A stretch of DNA of 64,000 nt from contig JAFZRU010000007.1 in the NCBI GenBank assembly GCA_017619755.1, positions 62,001-126,000 on the forward strand, given 5' to 3'. Positions within the stretch are counted from its first letter, which is position 1; every line of letters starts with the position of its first letter. Below, in pieces: positions 12,151-21,652 of the stretch. Source of the DNA: Prevotella sp. (GTDB lineage Bacteria > Bacteroidota > Bacteroidia > Bacteroidales > Bacteroidaceae). The notes below the pieces were generated by a model. The model saw only the letters and a list, made by a program, of their open reading frames with translations. It was not told where the DNA came from and did no database searches. A program made the position numbers and the translations under genes.

Positions 12151-12182
12151 TTTGGTGGTTTCTTAGAAAAAATGTACTTTTG
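12151..12182 (+). promoter_or_regulatory. Promoter of the HTCS regulator gene
   Basis: TTTG (12151-12154) and TACTTTTG (12175-12182) are separated by 20 bases, fitting the Bacteroidetes consensus. The predicted start is near 12189, about 32 bases before the GTG start codon. Confidence 0.7.
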
Positions 12183-12220
12183 CATGTAAAAGTGTTACAC
12201 CATAGAAAAATGCCATCATT

Positions 12221-15200
12221 GTGATACGTAAAGTTCTAATTTTTATTTTTTCCATTCTCGCATTGGCCATCAATGCCCAGACAGGTAAATTGTTTGACGC
12301 AGACAAGCAATTGTCAAGCAGTTTCACCAACCAAGTCTATTTAGACCGTGATGGTTTCATCTGGGTAGTCACCCGTAACGGCTTGAACAGATACGACGGT
12401 TACCAGTTTCACATCATCAAAAAAGAGCAAGAGACTGGCAACGGCATGGCGAGCAACTACGTGAACTGCATGACTCAAGATGCCAACGGCCTGTTTTTCA
12501 TGGGAATGTATGGTGCCTTGCAAACCTACGACGGCAAACAATTCCACGATGTAGAAGTGAAGGATTTGGAGGGTCACATCGTGTCATGCTACATCACCTG
12601 CTTTCTCAGCCTCCGCAATGGCGGTATTCTTGCCGGCACGTCGGGCCTTGGCTTGCTTCGCATCACCGACCGCAGCCACGCCGTGCAACAGAACGGTCCA
12701 TTGAAAAACATCCACACCATTCACGCCATGGCCGAGGATGCCCGTGGTCACGTTTGGATTCTCACGAGCCGCCATGGCTTGCTGGATTATGATGGCAAGA
12801 GTGCCAAGTCCTATTTCAACAACACCGAAGAAAGCACGCTGACGAGCATCTGCATCGACCCGTCTGGCAACATCTATGTAGGTACGACCAACAACGGCGC
12901 CTACATCCGTTCCGGCAGCGGCGGCGACTTCCATCATCTCGACGTGACCGGTTCAAAGCACGTGTCCACCATCTACTGTCTTCGCGACGGTCGCATTATG
13001 TTCGGCTACGACGGTCTTGGATTGGGCATATACAACCCCAAGACGGGTGAAATGACCGACAATCCCTATTACTGCCGCGACGTTGACCTCTCCATGGGCA
13101 AGGTTTACAGCATTGTGGAGGATTTGCGCGGCAACATCTGGCTGGGTTTGATGCAGAAAGGCATCTACATGCAACCCCATTCCACCACCGGTTTCAATTA
13201 CTTGGGCTACAAGTTGGGACAGTTGAACCACATCGGCCAGGCCTGTGTGAACAGCACCATCATCGACCGCGAAGGCCGCTGCTGGATTGGAACGGACAAA
13301 GACGGCCTTTACTGCCTTGACCACCACCAACGCCCTTTGCATCACTTCAAGGACGGCGGCTTCCCCTCAACAGTGATGAGCCTCGCCGAGGACTCCCTTG
13401 GGCGCATCTGGGTGGGCAGTTACAGTGAAGGTTTCGGCTACATCGATGCCTCGGGTTCCAGTTACCACAAGTATCCCCAACATGCCACGAGCAGCGGTTT
13501 CTCCATCCAAGCCACCCCCAACGACGTATGGGTAGCCACCATGGGCCAGGGTTTGCTTCGAATAGGCATGAAAGACAATCAGTTGAAAGCCTATACGATG
13601 CACGAGCGTGCCACCGAGGTGAGCAGTGTCAACAGCATCGCCAACAACTACATCTCGAAGATATCGATCTCCCCCGATGGCAAGCGTTTGTATGCAGCGA
13701 CGACGATGGGCGTTTGCTGCCTTGACATCGAGAAGGAAAGTTGGACCAACCTTTTCAGCAAAAACTGCCTGAATTATGGGACTCCCTGCCGCATCGTGAA
13801 GGAATACGACGGCAAGTTATGGATAGGCACGAACAACGGTTTGAACTGCTACGACTTGAAGAAGCGTCAACTACAGGTCTATACGACAGAAGACGGCCTG
13901 GCAGACAACGGCATCTGCTCGATTGAGCAAGACAAGGAAGGCCGTCTATGGATCAGCACGGACCATGGTTTGTGCTGCCATAATCCCAAAACGGGCTTGA
14001 CGGAGAGCTATTTCGTTGACGACGGCCTCCAGTCCAATGAGTTCAGCGACGGCGCATCGTGGAATCACCAGCGCGGCGTGATGCTCTTCGGCGGTGTTGC
14101 CGGCATCACCTGGTTCCGTCCCGAACAGATTCACCAGGACAAATGGAAGGCCAAGGTGAGCCTTGTCAGTTTCATCGTCAACCGCAAGCCCATCAACAGC
14201 AACACGTTGTCCGGCGGCCGTCAGATTTGCGACACGACCGTCCTCGCCTCCAACCGTTTCACCCTAAGCCATCATGACAATTCGTTTGCCGTCCAATTCT
14301 CGACACTTACCTACGACAACCCGGAGCACATCGTCTATCATTACAGCATCAACGGCGAAGCCTTCACCCGTCTTCAACCCGGCGTGAACGAATTGACCTT
14401 CACCCATCTTTCACCCGGCACCTACCGTTTCCGTGTGAAAGCCGAGCGAAACCACGAGATGACCGACGAGCGCGAGTTCACCGTCGTCGTGCGCCCCGCC
14501 TGGTACCAGACCACTTGGGCTTACGCCCTCTACCTGTTGGCCCTTGGCGCCCTTGTGTGGTACTACATCACCGACCGCCGCAAGAAGGAGGAGGCCCGCC
14601 TGATGCTTCAGGAACACATACATACAGAGCAGATGGGCGAGGCCAAGCTACGTTTCTTCATGAACATCAGCCATGAGATTCGGACGCCTATGACGCTGAT
14701 TGTCACCCCCCTTCTATCCTTGATGAAGCAAGACAAAGACCCCCAGCGCCAAGGGATTTACGAGACCATCAAGCGCAATGCCGAGCGCATCCTCCACCTC
14801 ATCAACCAAATGATGGACTTGCGCAAGATAGACAAGGGAATGATGCAGATGCGCATGCAAGAGACCGACTTGGTAGGTTTCGTGGGCGACATCCACTCCC
14901 TTTTCGAGCACCAAGCCGAATCGAAGCACATCACTCTCCGCTACGAGCACGACGACGAGCGTCTTCCCGTGTGGATCGACCGTCAGAATTTCGACAAAGT
15001 GATTGTGAACATCCTGTCCAACGCCTTCAAGTTCACTCCCTCCGGCGGTGAGATAGGCATCCGCGTGAGCCATGACGCCAACCATGCCCACATCACCATC
15101 AGCGACAATGGCGAAAACATCCCCCAGGACAAGTTGGACAAGATTTTCGAACGCTTCTACCAGACTCCCTCCCACACCAACGACCGCAACGTAGGCACGG

Positions 15201-16240
15201 GCATCGGTCTCGACCTCACGCGCTCGCTCGTGGAGCTTCACTACGGCGCCATCAAGGCCGAGAACCTCACCCCCTCCAACGCTTCCTCCTATTTGGAAAA
15301 TTCCCAAAGCGGCGTGCTGTTCACGGTAAGCATCCCTTTAGGCAACAGCCACTTGAAGCCGGAAGAGATGATGGAAAGCCAAGAAGAAGAGGTCGTCAAC
15401 CCCATGGCCGAATTGGAGGACATAGAAGAGCCCCTTGTGGAAGAAGAGACGATGAACGAAGGCACTTCCAGCACCTGCAAGGTCATTGTCATCGCCGAGG
15501 ACGATGACGAAATCAGGGATTTCTTGGAAACTGAACTCAGCACAGAATACGAAATCCACAGCTGCCCCAACGGTCGCGAGGCCCTCGCCGAAATCTACCG
15601 TTGCTCTCCCGACATCGTGGTGAGCGACGTGATGATGCCCGAGATGGACGGCAACACGCTATGTTCCCAGTTGAAGTTGAATCCCCAGACCAACCACCTC
15701 CCCGTCATCCTCCTGACGGCCAAGAACCGTGATGAAGACAAGTTGGAAGGCTTGGAGACGGGTGCCGACGCCTACATCGTGAAGCCCTTCAATATGGACA
15801 TCCTTCGTCGCACCATCCACAACCTCATCGGCTCCCGCCAGCTGATGCGCCAGAAATATGGCCGCACGGAGCAATTGGAGAACCAAGTGGAGGAGATGAA
15901 GATGAAGTCTCCCGACGAGAAGTTGCTGGACCGCATCATGGCGACCATCAACAAGCACTTGAACGACTCCGAACTCAGCGTGGACATGATAGCCAACGAG
16001 GTTGGCGTGAGCCGTGTCCACCTCCACCGCAAGATGAAGGAGCTGACGGGCCAGACACCTCACAACTTCATTCGCAGCCTCCGCATCAAGCAAGCCGCCC
16101 ACCTTCTCTCCAGCCAAAACATGAACATCACCGAAGTGGTGTATGCGTGCGGCTTCTCCAACCCCACGTCCTTCTCCACCATCTTCAAGAGTGTTTATGG
16201 CATGACCCCGCGCGAATACATGCGCGAGCACCAGAAATAG
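12221..16240 (+). CDS. Hybrid two-component system (HTCS) sensor/regulator, probable xylan-locus activator
   Basis: The 1,339-residue single-protein sensor-regulator starts at GTG, followed by signal peptide IRKVLIFIFSILALAINAQ. About residues 20-660 form a periplasmic beta-propeller of Reg_prop repeats (IWVVTRNGLNRYDG, IWLGLMQKG, LWIGTNNGLNCYD), then a Y_Y_Y domain and one membrane helix near 765-785. The cytoplasmic part has a HisKA domain with His818 in SHEIRTPM, an HATPase domain (NILSNAFKF, GTGIGLDLTRS), a receiver domain with Asp1136 in VVSDVMMPEMDG, and a C-terminal AraC-type HTH. All catalytic residues look intact. It is divergent from the GH10 enzyme and is most likely its activator in response to xylo-oligosaccharides. 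The Prevotella bryantii counterpart is XynR; orthology is not proven. Confidence 0.94.
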   Translation: MIRKVLIFIFSILALAINAQTGKLFDADKQLSSSFTNQVYLDRDGFIWVVTRNGLNRYDGYQFHIIKKEQETGNGMASNYVNCMTQDANGLFFMGMYGALQTYDGKQFHDVEVKDLEGHIVSCYITCFLSLRNGGILAGTSGLGLLRITDRSHAVQQNGPLKNIHTIHAMAEDARGHVWILTSRHGLLDYDGKSAKSYFNNTEESTLTSICIDPSGNIYVGTTNNGAYIRSGSGGDFHHLDVTGSKHVSTIYCLRDGRIMFGYDGLGLGIYNPKTGEMTDNPYYCRDVDLSMGKVYSIVEDLRGNIWLGLMQKGIYMQPHSTTGFNYLGYKLGQLNHIGQACVNSTIIDREGRCWIGTDKDGLYCLDHHQRPLHHFKDGGFPSTVMSLAEDSLGRIWVGSYSEGFGYIDASGSSYHKYPQHATSSGFSIQATPNDVWVATMGQGLLRIGMKDNQLKAYTMHERATEVSSVNSIANNYISKISISPDGKRLYAATTMGVCCLDIEKESWTNLFSKNCLNYGTPCRIVKEYDGKLWIGTNNGLNCYDLKKRQLQVYTTEDGLADNGICSIEQDKEGRLWISTDHGLCCHNPKTGLTESYFVDDGLQSNEFSDGASWNHQRGVMLFGGVAGITWFRPEQIHQDKWKAKVSLVSFIVNRKPINSNTLSGGRQICDTTVLASNRFTLSHHDNSFAVQFSTLTYDNPEHIVYHYSINGEAFTRLQPGVNELTFTHLSPGTYRFRVKAERNHEMTDEREFTVVVRPAWYQTTWAYALYLLALGALVWYYITDRRKKEEARLMLQEHIHTEQMGEAKLRFFMNISHEIRTPMTLIVTPLLSLMKQDKDPQRQGIYETIKRNAERILHLINQMMDLRKIDKGMMQMRMQETDLVGFVGDIHSLFEHQAESKHITLRYEHDDERLPVWIDRQNFDKVIVNILSNAFKFTPSGGEIGIRVSHDANHAHITISDNGENIPQDKLDKIFERFYQTPSHTNDRNVGTGIGLDLTRSLVELHYGAIKAENLTPSNASSYLENSQSGVLFTVSIPLGNSHLKPEEMMESQEEEVVNPMAELEDIEEPLVEEETMNEGTSSTCKVIVIAEDDDEIRDFLETELSTEYEIHSCPNGREALAEIYRCSPDIVVSDVMMPEMDGNTLCSQLKLNPQTNHLPVILLTAKNRDEDKLEGLETGADAYIVKPFNMDILRRTIHNLIGSRQLMRQKYGRTEQLENQVEEMKMKSPDEKLLDRIMATINKHLNDSELSVDMIANEVGVSRVHLHRKMKELTGQTPHNFIRSLRIKQAAHLLSSQNMNITEVVYACGFSNPTSFSTIFKSVYGMTPREYMREHQK

Positions 16241-16254
16241 GGCGACCAAACGTT

Positions 16255-16302
16255 AAATCTTCGCACTTTCCCGCCAACGGCAGGGGAAATGCGAAGATTT
16301 TT
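16255..16302 (+). terminator. Rho-independent terminator after the HTCS gene
   Basis: A long stem (16255-16272 with 16283-16300, including CTTCGCA/TGCGAAG and TTTCCC/GGGGAAA) ends in TTTTT. It starts 15 bases after the HTCS stop. The -7 box of the next operon overlaps its 3' side. Confidence 0.85.
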
Positions 16303-16305
16303 GCG

Positions 16306-16313
16306 TACCTTTG
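16306..16313 (+). promoter_or_regulatory. -7 box for the secreted protein/CHAT operon
   Basis: TACCTTTG lies 26 bases before the ATG at 16339 and directly after the HTCS terminator. A clear TTTG -33 element is not visible. The predicted transcript start near 16320 gives a leader of about 19 bases. Confidence 0.55.
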
Positions 16314-16338
16314 CCTCCTCATTCACACCAATAGAAAA

Positions 16339-17502
16339 ATGACAAGACTCACACTTCACAAAATCGCCTGTTTGGCAGTCACCCTGCTTCTTTCCAGCTT
16401 TTTGGCTGTCAACGCCCAGTCCCAAATCACCCAGTTCAAGACCTTCGTCTATACGAGCGACGAACTTGCCAACGACATCAGCAAGCTGAACGACGAGCGC
16501 GACACCTCCCGTGGGTATCTTGGCGACTTGTTCACCAGTGCCGCCGGTTCGATGAAAGGCATCGCCTCCGGTTATGTCACCTCTTTCATCGACCTTGGCG
16601 TGACAGCCATCGGCTCCTTGGTGACACGCAACGCCCGTCACCGCAAGGAATGGGAAGACGTTGTGAAGGAAGAGAACGTCTATCAGACTGTCATCAACTC
16701 CGTCAGCGAGATGAGCGACTTTTACGACGCCCCCTCCTTCGACGGAGCGATGGACCCGAAAGGCATGCGTTTCGACGGCATCGGCTGCCTCCGCACAGAA
16801 GGCAGCGACACCCTGTTCTACATCTCCTGCCACATCGACCGCAGCAAACTCCACCGCATCATCAACCACTCGAAATTCGAGCTTGTGCTGGACACCCTCA
16901 TCCTCAGCCCCACCCACTCCAACCTCCCCAACTCTAAGTTGGGCATCCCCTTCTCCTTCGAGGAGCGGAAGGATTTCACCTTGACGATGGACATCACGCT
17001 GTCATCGTCATGGATGAACGAGATTGTGCAGTTGCAAAAGAACCAGGAACTCGGCACTTTCCACATCAACATCCCCGCCGACCAGCGCGTACTTGACTCG
17101 AAAGGCTTCCTCCGCTACGTCCGTCCGTCAAACGAGCCTTCCCGCTACCAAGTGACAGGCGAAAGCTTCATCGTCCCCCGTTCCTACAGCGGCTTCCGCG
17201 ACGAACGTGATAATTTCAAGGACTGCTGGGGTACAGGAGAATACAAGCTCACGGTGAGCATCAAGGAAACCTGCGACGTGACCGACGCCTACCGTTCCAA
17301 TTGGAAGAACGACTACAAGCACCGTAAGGAACTGGCCAAGAAAAACAAGGAAGAAGGCTTGTTGGAGCAAAGTTGGGAAATCATCTCCAAGCAAGACTGG
17401 AACGAAATCACCCGCTCATGGGTCATCACCACCTTGAAAGCCCCTGCCAGTTACATCTCCACCGACTTGATCAACCGCTTAGACTTGAATAATGGCAAAT
17501 AA
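16339..17502 (+). CDS. Exported protein of unknown function, partner of the TPR-CHAT protein
   Basis: I do not recognise the family. The 387-residue product has a signal peptide (CLAVTLLLSSFLAVNAQ). An upstream in-frame extension of 64 codons is rejected because it would cover the previous gene and promoter. Residues 61-97 form an unusual Gly/Ala/Ser-rich hydrophobic stretch (FTSAAGSMKGIASGYV, FIDLGVTAIGSLV) that could insert in or lie on a membrane. The remainder looks beta-rich, with paired aromatic strands and a basic Lys-rich segment near residues 320-340. The last 11 bases overlap the start of the CHAT gene, so the two are translationally coupled. It may be a substrate, regulator or anchor of the CHAT protease; this is inference. 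Confidence 0.85.
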   Translation: MTRLTLHKIACLAVTLLLSSFLAVNAQSQITQFKTFVYTSDELANDISKLNDERDTSRGYLGDLFTSAAGSMKGIASGYVTSFIDLGVTAIGSLVTRNARHRKEWEDVVKEENVYQTVINSVSEMSDFYDAPSFDGAMDPKGMRFDGIGCLRTEGSDTLFYISCHIDRSKLHRIINHSKFELVLDTLILSPTHSNLPNSKLGIPFSFEERKDFTLTMDITLSSSWMNEIVQLQKNQELGTFHINIPADQRVLDSKGFLRYVRPSNEPSRYQVTGESFIVPRSYSGFRDERDNFKDCWGTGEYKLTVSIKETCDVTDAYRSNWKNDYKHRKELAKKNKEEGLLEQSWEIISKQDWNEITRSWVITTLKAPASYISTDLINRLDLNNGK

Positions 17503-20302
17503 GCGCCTCGCCGCCCTCCTGTCATTGCTGCTCCTTCTATCCACCACCCCCTTGGAAGCCCAGGAGAGCCGCCAGCCGCTTGTAGCGGACAGCATCGCCA
17601 TGCTGTCAAACCGCCTGTCACTTGTTCATCACAACGATGAAGACAGCACCTTCGTCTCCGACGCCCTGCACTTGGCCAAGTTGCTCTCACACTCCGGGCG
17701 TCCGTCGGAAGCCATCCCCTGGGGAGAGCGCGCCTTAGATGCCTCCATCCGCCTCCATGGGTCTCATAGCGGGGAATACGCCCTCGCCCTCTCCGACCTC
17801 GCCGGCAGCCACTCCCGCTCCGGCAATTACGAGGAAGCCCTCCGCCTTGGCACCGCCGCCCTCTCCATTCGGGAAGAAGTGTGTGGCAAAGAGAGTGCCG
17901 CCTACGGTGAGTCGATGAACAATGTGGCCCGCTACCACTCCTATCTCGGCAACTACATCGAGGCCATCGTCCTTGGTCGCAAAGCCATGGAACTCCGCGC
18001 CCGCCTCTTTGGCAAGGAGAGCAGCGAATACGCCCAGTCCGTTAGCAACCTCGCCGGCTATTACTCCCGCATCGGCGACTACACCACCGCCCTCCGCCTT
18101 GGCCACGAGGCTCTCGACATCCGCGAGCGCCTCTCCGGCACGGAAAGTTCCGACTACGCCCAATCACTCAACAACTTGGCCAAATATCATTATTTTCTCG
18201 GACAACATAATGAAGCCCTCCGTTTGGGTCTGAAAGCCCTCGACTTGCGCGCCCGTCTGCTTGGCAAGCACCACCCCGACTACGCCACCGCCCTCAACAA
18301 CGTCGCCGACTACTACATGAAGAGCGGGCAACCCTCCGAGGCACTCCGCTGCGGTATGGAAGCGTTGCAAATCCGGCGTGAGACCCTGGGACCCGAGCAC
18401 CCGGAATATGCCGAGTCCCTCAGCAACATGGCCAGCTACCACGACGCCCTTGGACACCACCAGGAAGCGGTGAACTATGGCCGCGAGGCCCTCCGGCTGC
18501 GCTGTCAAGTGCTTGGAGAGAATCATCTCTCCTATGCCCATTCCCTATGCAAGCAAGCCGCCTACTACTCCTCCAACGGGCAAGCCGACTCCGCCTCCAT
18601 CTGCGCTTTCGAGGCCACCGACCGTTACTCGCAGTCCATCTTGAACACCTTCGCCGACCTCACCTCCAACGAGCGCAACCTCTTTTGGATGCGCGTGAAG
18701 CCCTGGTTCACCCAGACACTCCCCCGTCTTGTGTGGCAATCGCCCGACGAGCAGATGGTTTCCAGCGCCTACAACGCCACGCTTCTTGCCAAGGGCCTGT
18801 TGCTCAACAGTGAGTTGGAAATGGCCAACCTCCTTGTGGAGAGTGGCGATTCCTCACTGATTGACGCCTATCACCAACTCCAATCCAACCAGGCACTCCT
18901 GACCCGCCAGTACGCCCTACCCTTGTCCAAACGAACGGTGAACACCGACTCCCTCCGCCGCGTCATCACCAAGCAGGAACGCCACTTGGTGAAAAGTTCC
19001 AAGACCTACGGCAACTACACCAAACCCTTGCGCGTGAGTTGGGAACGCATCCATCGCCAACTGCATCCCCAAGACGTGGCCATCGAGTTCATCTGCTTCC
19101 CCACCACCGGCGGCGAGGAGCAGTATGCCGCCTTCGTGCTATCCCGACAGATGCGACACCCCGTCTTCGTCCCGCTGATGAGTGGCAGCCAACTCGCCTC
19201 CATCCGTACGAAAGACATCTACAAGACGGGAAAGTTGTCACATCTTGTCTGGGAGCCCCTCGCCCCCTACCTTGAACAAGCCCGCAACGTCTATTTCGCC
19301 CCCGCCGGCGAGTTATACAACATCGGCATCGAGTCGCTCCCCCATTGGGAAGACGCCTCCCAACTGTTGATGGACCGCTGGCTGTTCTTCCGCCTCTCCT
19401 CCACCCGCGAGACCGCCCTGGCCCGCGAGCGCAAGCAGTCCCCCTACTCCTCCGTCGCCATTTACGGAGGTGTGAGTTATGACAGCGACCTCTCCGACGA
19501 GACACCGGCCATGGAACACACCACGAAATTGAAGGGCGGTGCCAAATATCTTCCCGGCACCCGCAAGGAAGCAGAAGAAATCAACCACACGATGAGCGAC
19601 AACTCCATCCCCACGATGGTTCAACTTCGAGCCGGTGCCTCGGAAAAATCGTTCAAGCAACTCTCCGGCCACGCCCCGAGCATCATCCACATCGCCACCC
19701 ATGGTTTCTACTGGACGGACAGCGAGGTGCGCGACGGCAGCATGGACGAGCACCTGCTCTTCCTCACCTCCTACGGCAACATGAACGACGCCGACAAGGC
19801 CCTCACCCGTTCGGGCCTGCTTCTCGCCGGAGCCAACCACACATTGACGGGCGACAACAACTACCAAGTGTCCGACGATGGCGTGTTGACTGCGAAGGAA
19901 ATATCCATGCTCGACCTTCGCGGCGTGGACCTCTTGGTGCTCTCCGCCTGTCAGACGGGTCTTGGCAAGATCACCGGCGATGGTGTGTTCGGCCTCCAGC
20001 GAGGTTTCAAGAAAGCCGGTGCCAATGCCATCCTGATGAGCCTGTGGAAAGTGGACGACCGCGCCACACGCCTGCTGATGACACGGTTCTACGACTACCT
20101 GATGGAGGGTGTAGGCAAACACGAGGCCCTTCGTCGCGCCCAGCACGACCTGCGCACCCACGAGGTGGAGGTGGAAAGTCGCACGAGCAGCCGACACGCC
20201 ATCTCCTCACGTCAGAAGCGCGCCAAAAAGACAACGAAATCAACACTTTATGACGACCCTTACTACTGGGCCGCCTTCATCCTGTTGGATGGCATGGAAT
20301 GA
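17492..20302 (+). CDS. Exported TPR-CHAT protein (putative caspase-like cysteine protease)
   Basis: The 936-residue protein has a signal peptide (LAALLSLLLLLSTTPLEAQ). About residues 60-400 are roughly eight 42-residue TPR_12/kinesin-light-chain-type repeats (NNVADYYMKSGQPSEALRCG, PEYAESLSNMASYHDALG). The C-terminal part is a CHAT domain with His737 in IATHGFYW and Cys820 in LSACQTGLG, both dyad residues present, plus the usual LMSLWKVDD and DPYYWAAFILLDG endings. CHAT proteases elsewhere act in bacterial gasdermin defence and type III-E CRISPR, mostly in the cytoplasm. Here both this protein and its coupled partner carry export signals, so activity would be periplasmic or at the surface. Substrate is unknown. 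It overlaps the preceding gene by 11 bases. Confidence 0.92.
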   Translation: MANKRLAALLSLLLLLSTTPLEAQESRQPLVADSIAMLSNRLSLVHHNDEDSTFVSDALHLAKLLSHSGRPSEAIPWGERALDASIRLHGSHSGEYALALSDLAGSHSRSGNYEEALRLGTAALSIREEVCGKESAAYGESMNNVARYHSYLGNYIEAIVLGRKAMELRARLFGKESSEYAQSVSNLAGYYSRIGDYTTALRLGHEALDIRERLSGTESSDYAQSLNNLAKYHYFLGQHNEALRLGLKALDLRARLLGKHHPDYATALNNVADYYMKSGQPSEALRCGMEALQIRRETLGPEHPEYAESLSNMASYHDALGHHQEAVNYGREALRLRCQVLGENHLSYAHSLCKQAAYYSSNGQADSASICAFEATDRYSQSILNTFADLTSNERNLFWMRVKPWFTQTLPRLVWQSPDEQMVSSAYNATLLAKGLLLNSELEMANLLVESGDSSLIDAYHQLQSNQALLTRQYALPLSKRTVNTDSLRRVITKQERHLVKSSKTYGNYTKPLRVSWERIHRQLHPQDVAIEFICFPTTGGEEQYAAFVLSRQMRHPVFVPLMSGSQLASIRTKDIYKTGKLSHLVWEPLAPYLEQARNVYFAPAGELYNIGIESLPHWEDASQLLMDRWLFFRLSSTRETALARERKQSPYSSVAIYGGVSYDSDLSDETPAMEHTTKLKGGAKYLPGTRKEAEEINHTMSDNSIPTMVQLRAGASEKSFKQLSGHAPSIIHIATHGFYWTDSEVRDGSMDEHLLFLTSYGNMNDADKALTRSGLLLAGANHTLTGDNNYQVSDDGVLTAKEISMLDLRGVDLLVLSACQTGLGKITGDGVFGLQRGFKKAGANAILMSLWKVDDRATRLLMTRFYDYLMEGVGKHEALRRAQHDLRTHEVEVESRTSSRHAISSRQKRAKKTTKSTLYDDPYYWAAFILLDGME

Positions 20303-20326
20303 CAACAACCCAACCCACATAAGAAT

Positions 20327-21010
20327 ATGAAAATAGGTATTATCGTAGCCATGGACAAGGAGTTGTCGCAGCTTCAAGGCCTCCTCTCCTCGGCACAAGA
20401 AACAAATGCTGGGCACCTGTCCTTCACCACCGGCCACATCGGCCATCATGACATCGTGCTACAGAAATGCGGCATCGGAAAGGTGAATGCCGCCATCGGC
20501 ACGGTGGAGATGGTGAACCATTACCATCCCGACCTCATCCTCTCCACCGGCTGCGCCGGCGGTGCCGACCCCCATCTGCACGTGACCGATGTCGTGGTAG
20601 GCACCCACTACACCTACCATGACCTGTATTGTGGTGACAAAGTGGCCTACGGCCAGTTGATTGGTCTGCCCGCCCTCTTCCCCGCCGGGGAAGGCTTGGT
20701 GGAGAAAGCCCTCCACTTGAACTGCTCCATACCTGTTCACAGCGGCCTGATGGTCAGCGGCGACTGGTTTGTTGACAGTCGCGAGAAGATGCGAGAAATT
20801 CTCGGCCATTTCCCGGAGGCCAAGGCCGTGGACATGGAAAGCTGCGCCATCGCCCACACCTGCCACTTGTACAATGTGCCGTTCGTATCATTCCGCATCA
20901 TCAGCGACGTTCCCCTGAGCGACGAGAAAGCAGCTCAGTATTTCGATTTCTGGAGCCGCTTAGCAGAAGGCTCGTTCGAGGTCACACGCCACTTCATAGA
21001 AGCACTCTGA
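20327..21010 (+). CDS. mtnN: 5'-methylthioadenosine/S-adenosylhomocysteine nucleosidase
   Basis: The 227-residue cytosolic enzyme hydrolyses MTA and SAH to adenine and the thio-sugar, feeding methionine salvage and methyl-cycle detoxification. Family signatures are IGIIVAMDKEL with Glu12, STGCAGG, VDMESCAIAH with Glu171, and FRIISD with Asp194, so the active site is complete. It starts 24 bases after the CHAT stop with no clear promoter or terminator between them, so it may be co-transcribed with the exported CHAT pair, although the functional link is not obvious. Confidence 0.93.
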   Translation: MKIGIIVAMDKELSQLQGLLSSAQETNAGHLSFTTGHIGHHDIVLQKCGIGKVNAAIGTVEMVNHYHPDLILSTGCAGGADPHLHVTDVVVGTHYTYHDLYCGDKVAYGQLIGLPALFPAGEGLVEKALHLNCSIPVHSGLMVSGDWFVDSREKMREILGHFPEAKAVDMESCAIAHTCHLYNVPFVSFRIISDVPLSDEKAAQYFDFWSRLAEGSFEVTRHFIEAL

Positions 21011-21044
21011 AACCATAGTTTCACGACCACAGCCACCTTGACAC

Positions 21045-21084
21045 ACAAAAAACCTCGCCGAGACACTTGATGTCATCGGCGAGG
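21045..21084 (-). terminator. Terminator after the SH3-domain gene
   Basis: On the minus strand CCTCGCCGA (21076-21084) pairs with TCGGCGAGG (21053-21061) and is followed by TTTTTT. It lies 23 bases beyond the SH3 gene stop and also between the convergent mtnN and SH3 genes. Confidence 0.8.
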
Positions 21085-21106
21085 CAATAGGATTGATCCG
21101 AGCTGA

Positions 21107-21601
21107 CTATTGAGCTATGGCCAACACATTGGTTTCATAAACGAAACCAACGAGATGCCGGTTGGCGTCAAGCACGCCCACCCATCTGCTGAATTCACCA
21201 TTGACCAAGGCCACCAGTCCCTCGAATTCCTCTCCCTTCATCATCTTTTTCACAATGGCCGACTTGGTGGTTGCCTGCTGCCTGACATTGGTGTAACCAT
21301 CCTTGTCAGTCACCTTGTAAAGCGTAGGGATATCATTGGGAATGTTCACGCAGGAGTTGTGGATATATCCAATGTAACCACCATTTGGCGACAAGCTTAT
21401 CCTGTACCAGTTGGTGCCGGTAGGTGTGACATAAACGTCGGTGCCGGTGGCTACCTTTCTCACCACGGAGCTCTTCGTCGTCATACCTTTCCGAATGTTG
21501 GAGTATCCATCTTTGTCTGTGACTGTCATCTGGCATCTTCCCTGAGCCATCATGGCCACCGCCATCAGCAGCGCCACGCATAGAATGATTGATCTTTTCA
21601 T
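21107..21601 (-). CDS. Exported protein with two bacterial SH3 domains
   Basis: The 164-residue protein has a signal peptide (MKRSIILCVALLMAVAMMAQ) and two SH3b repeats, each opening with a near-identical block: TVTDKDGYSNIRKGMTTKSS and KVTDKDGYTNVRQQATTKSA. SH3b modules bind cell-wall peptides or proteins, so a periplasmic or cell-wall role is likely. The internal repeat suggests domain duplication. No promoter box is visible in the 51 bases before it; a hairpin (21622-21640) lies between it and bipA without a following T-run on this strand, so it may be read through from bipA. Confidence 0.85.
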   Translation of the reverse strand: MKRSIILCVALLMAVAMMAQGRCQMTVTDKDGYSNIRKGMTTKSSVVRKVATGTDVYVTPTGTNWYRISLSPNGGYIGYIHNSCVNIPNDIPTLYKVTDKDGYTNVRQQATTKSAIVKKMMKGEEFEGLVALVNGEFSRWVGVLDANRHLVGFVYETNVLAIAQ

Positions 21602-21652
21602 GCTTTTTTGTTTTTTATGGGGCCGCTATGATATAGCGGCATACGGAACCAA

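Noticed and set aside
16339-17502. Bacterial gasdermin as partner of the CHAT protease
   Set aside because: The partner has a signal peptide and no recognisable gasdermin pattern; a pore-forming role is only a possibility raised by the hydrophobic segment.
19313-20197. A 294-codon minus-strand frame within the CHAT gene
   Set aside because: It is antisense to the CHAT domain, whose catalytic motifs are conserved on the other strand.
17492-20302. Type III-E CRISPR-associated TPR-CHAT
   Set aside because: No CRISPR array or Cas7-11-like gene is present, and the protein is exported.
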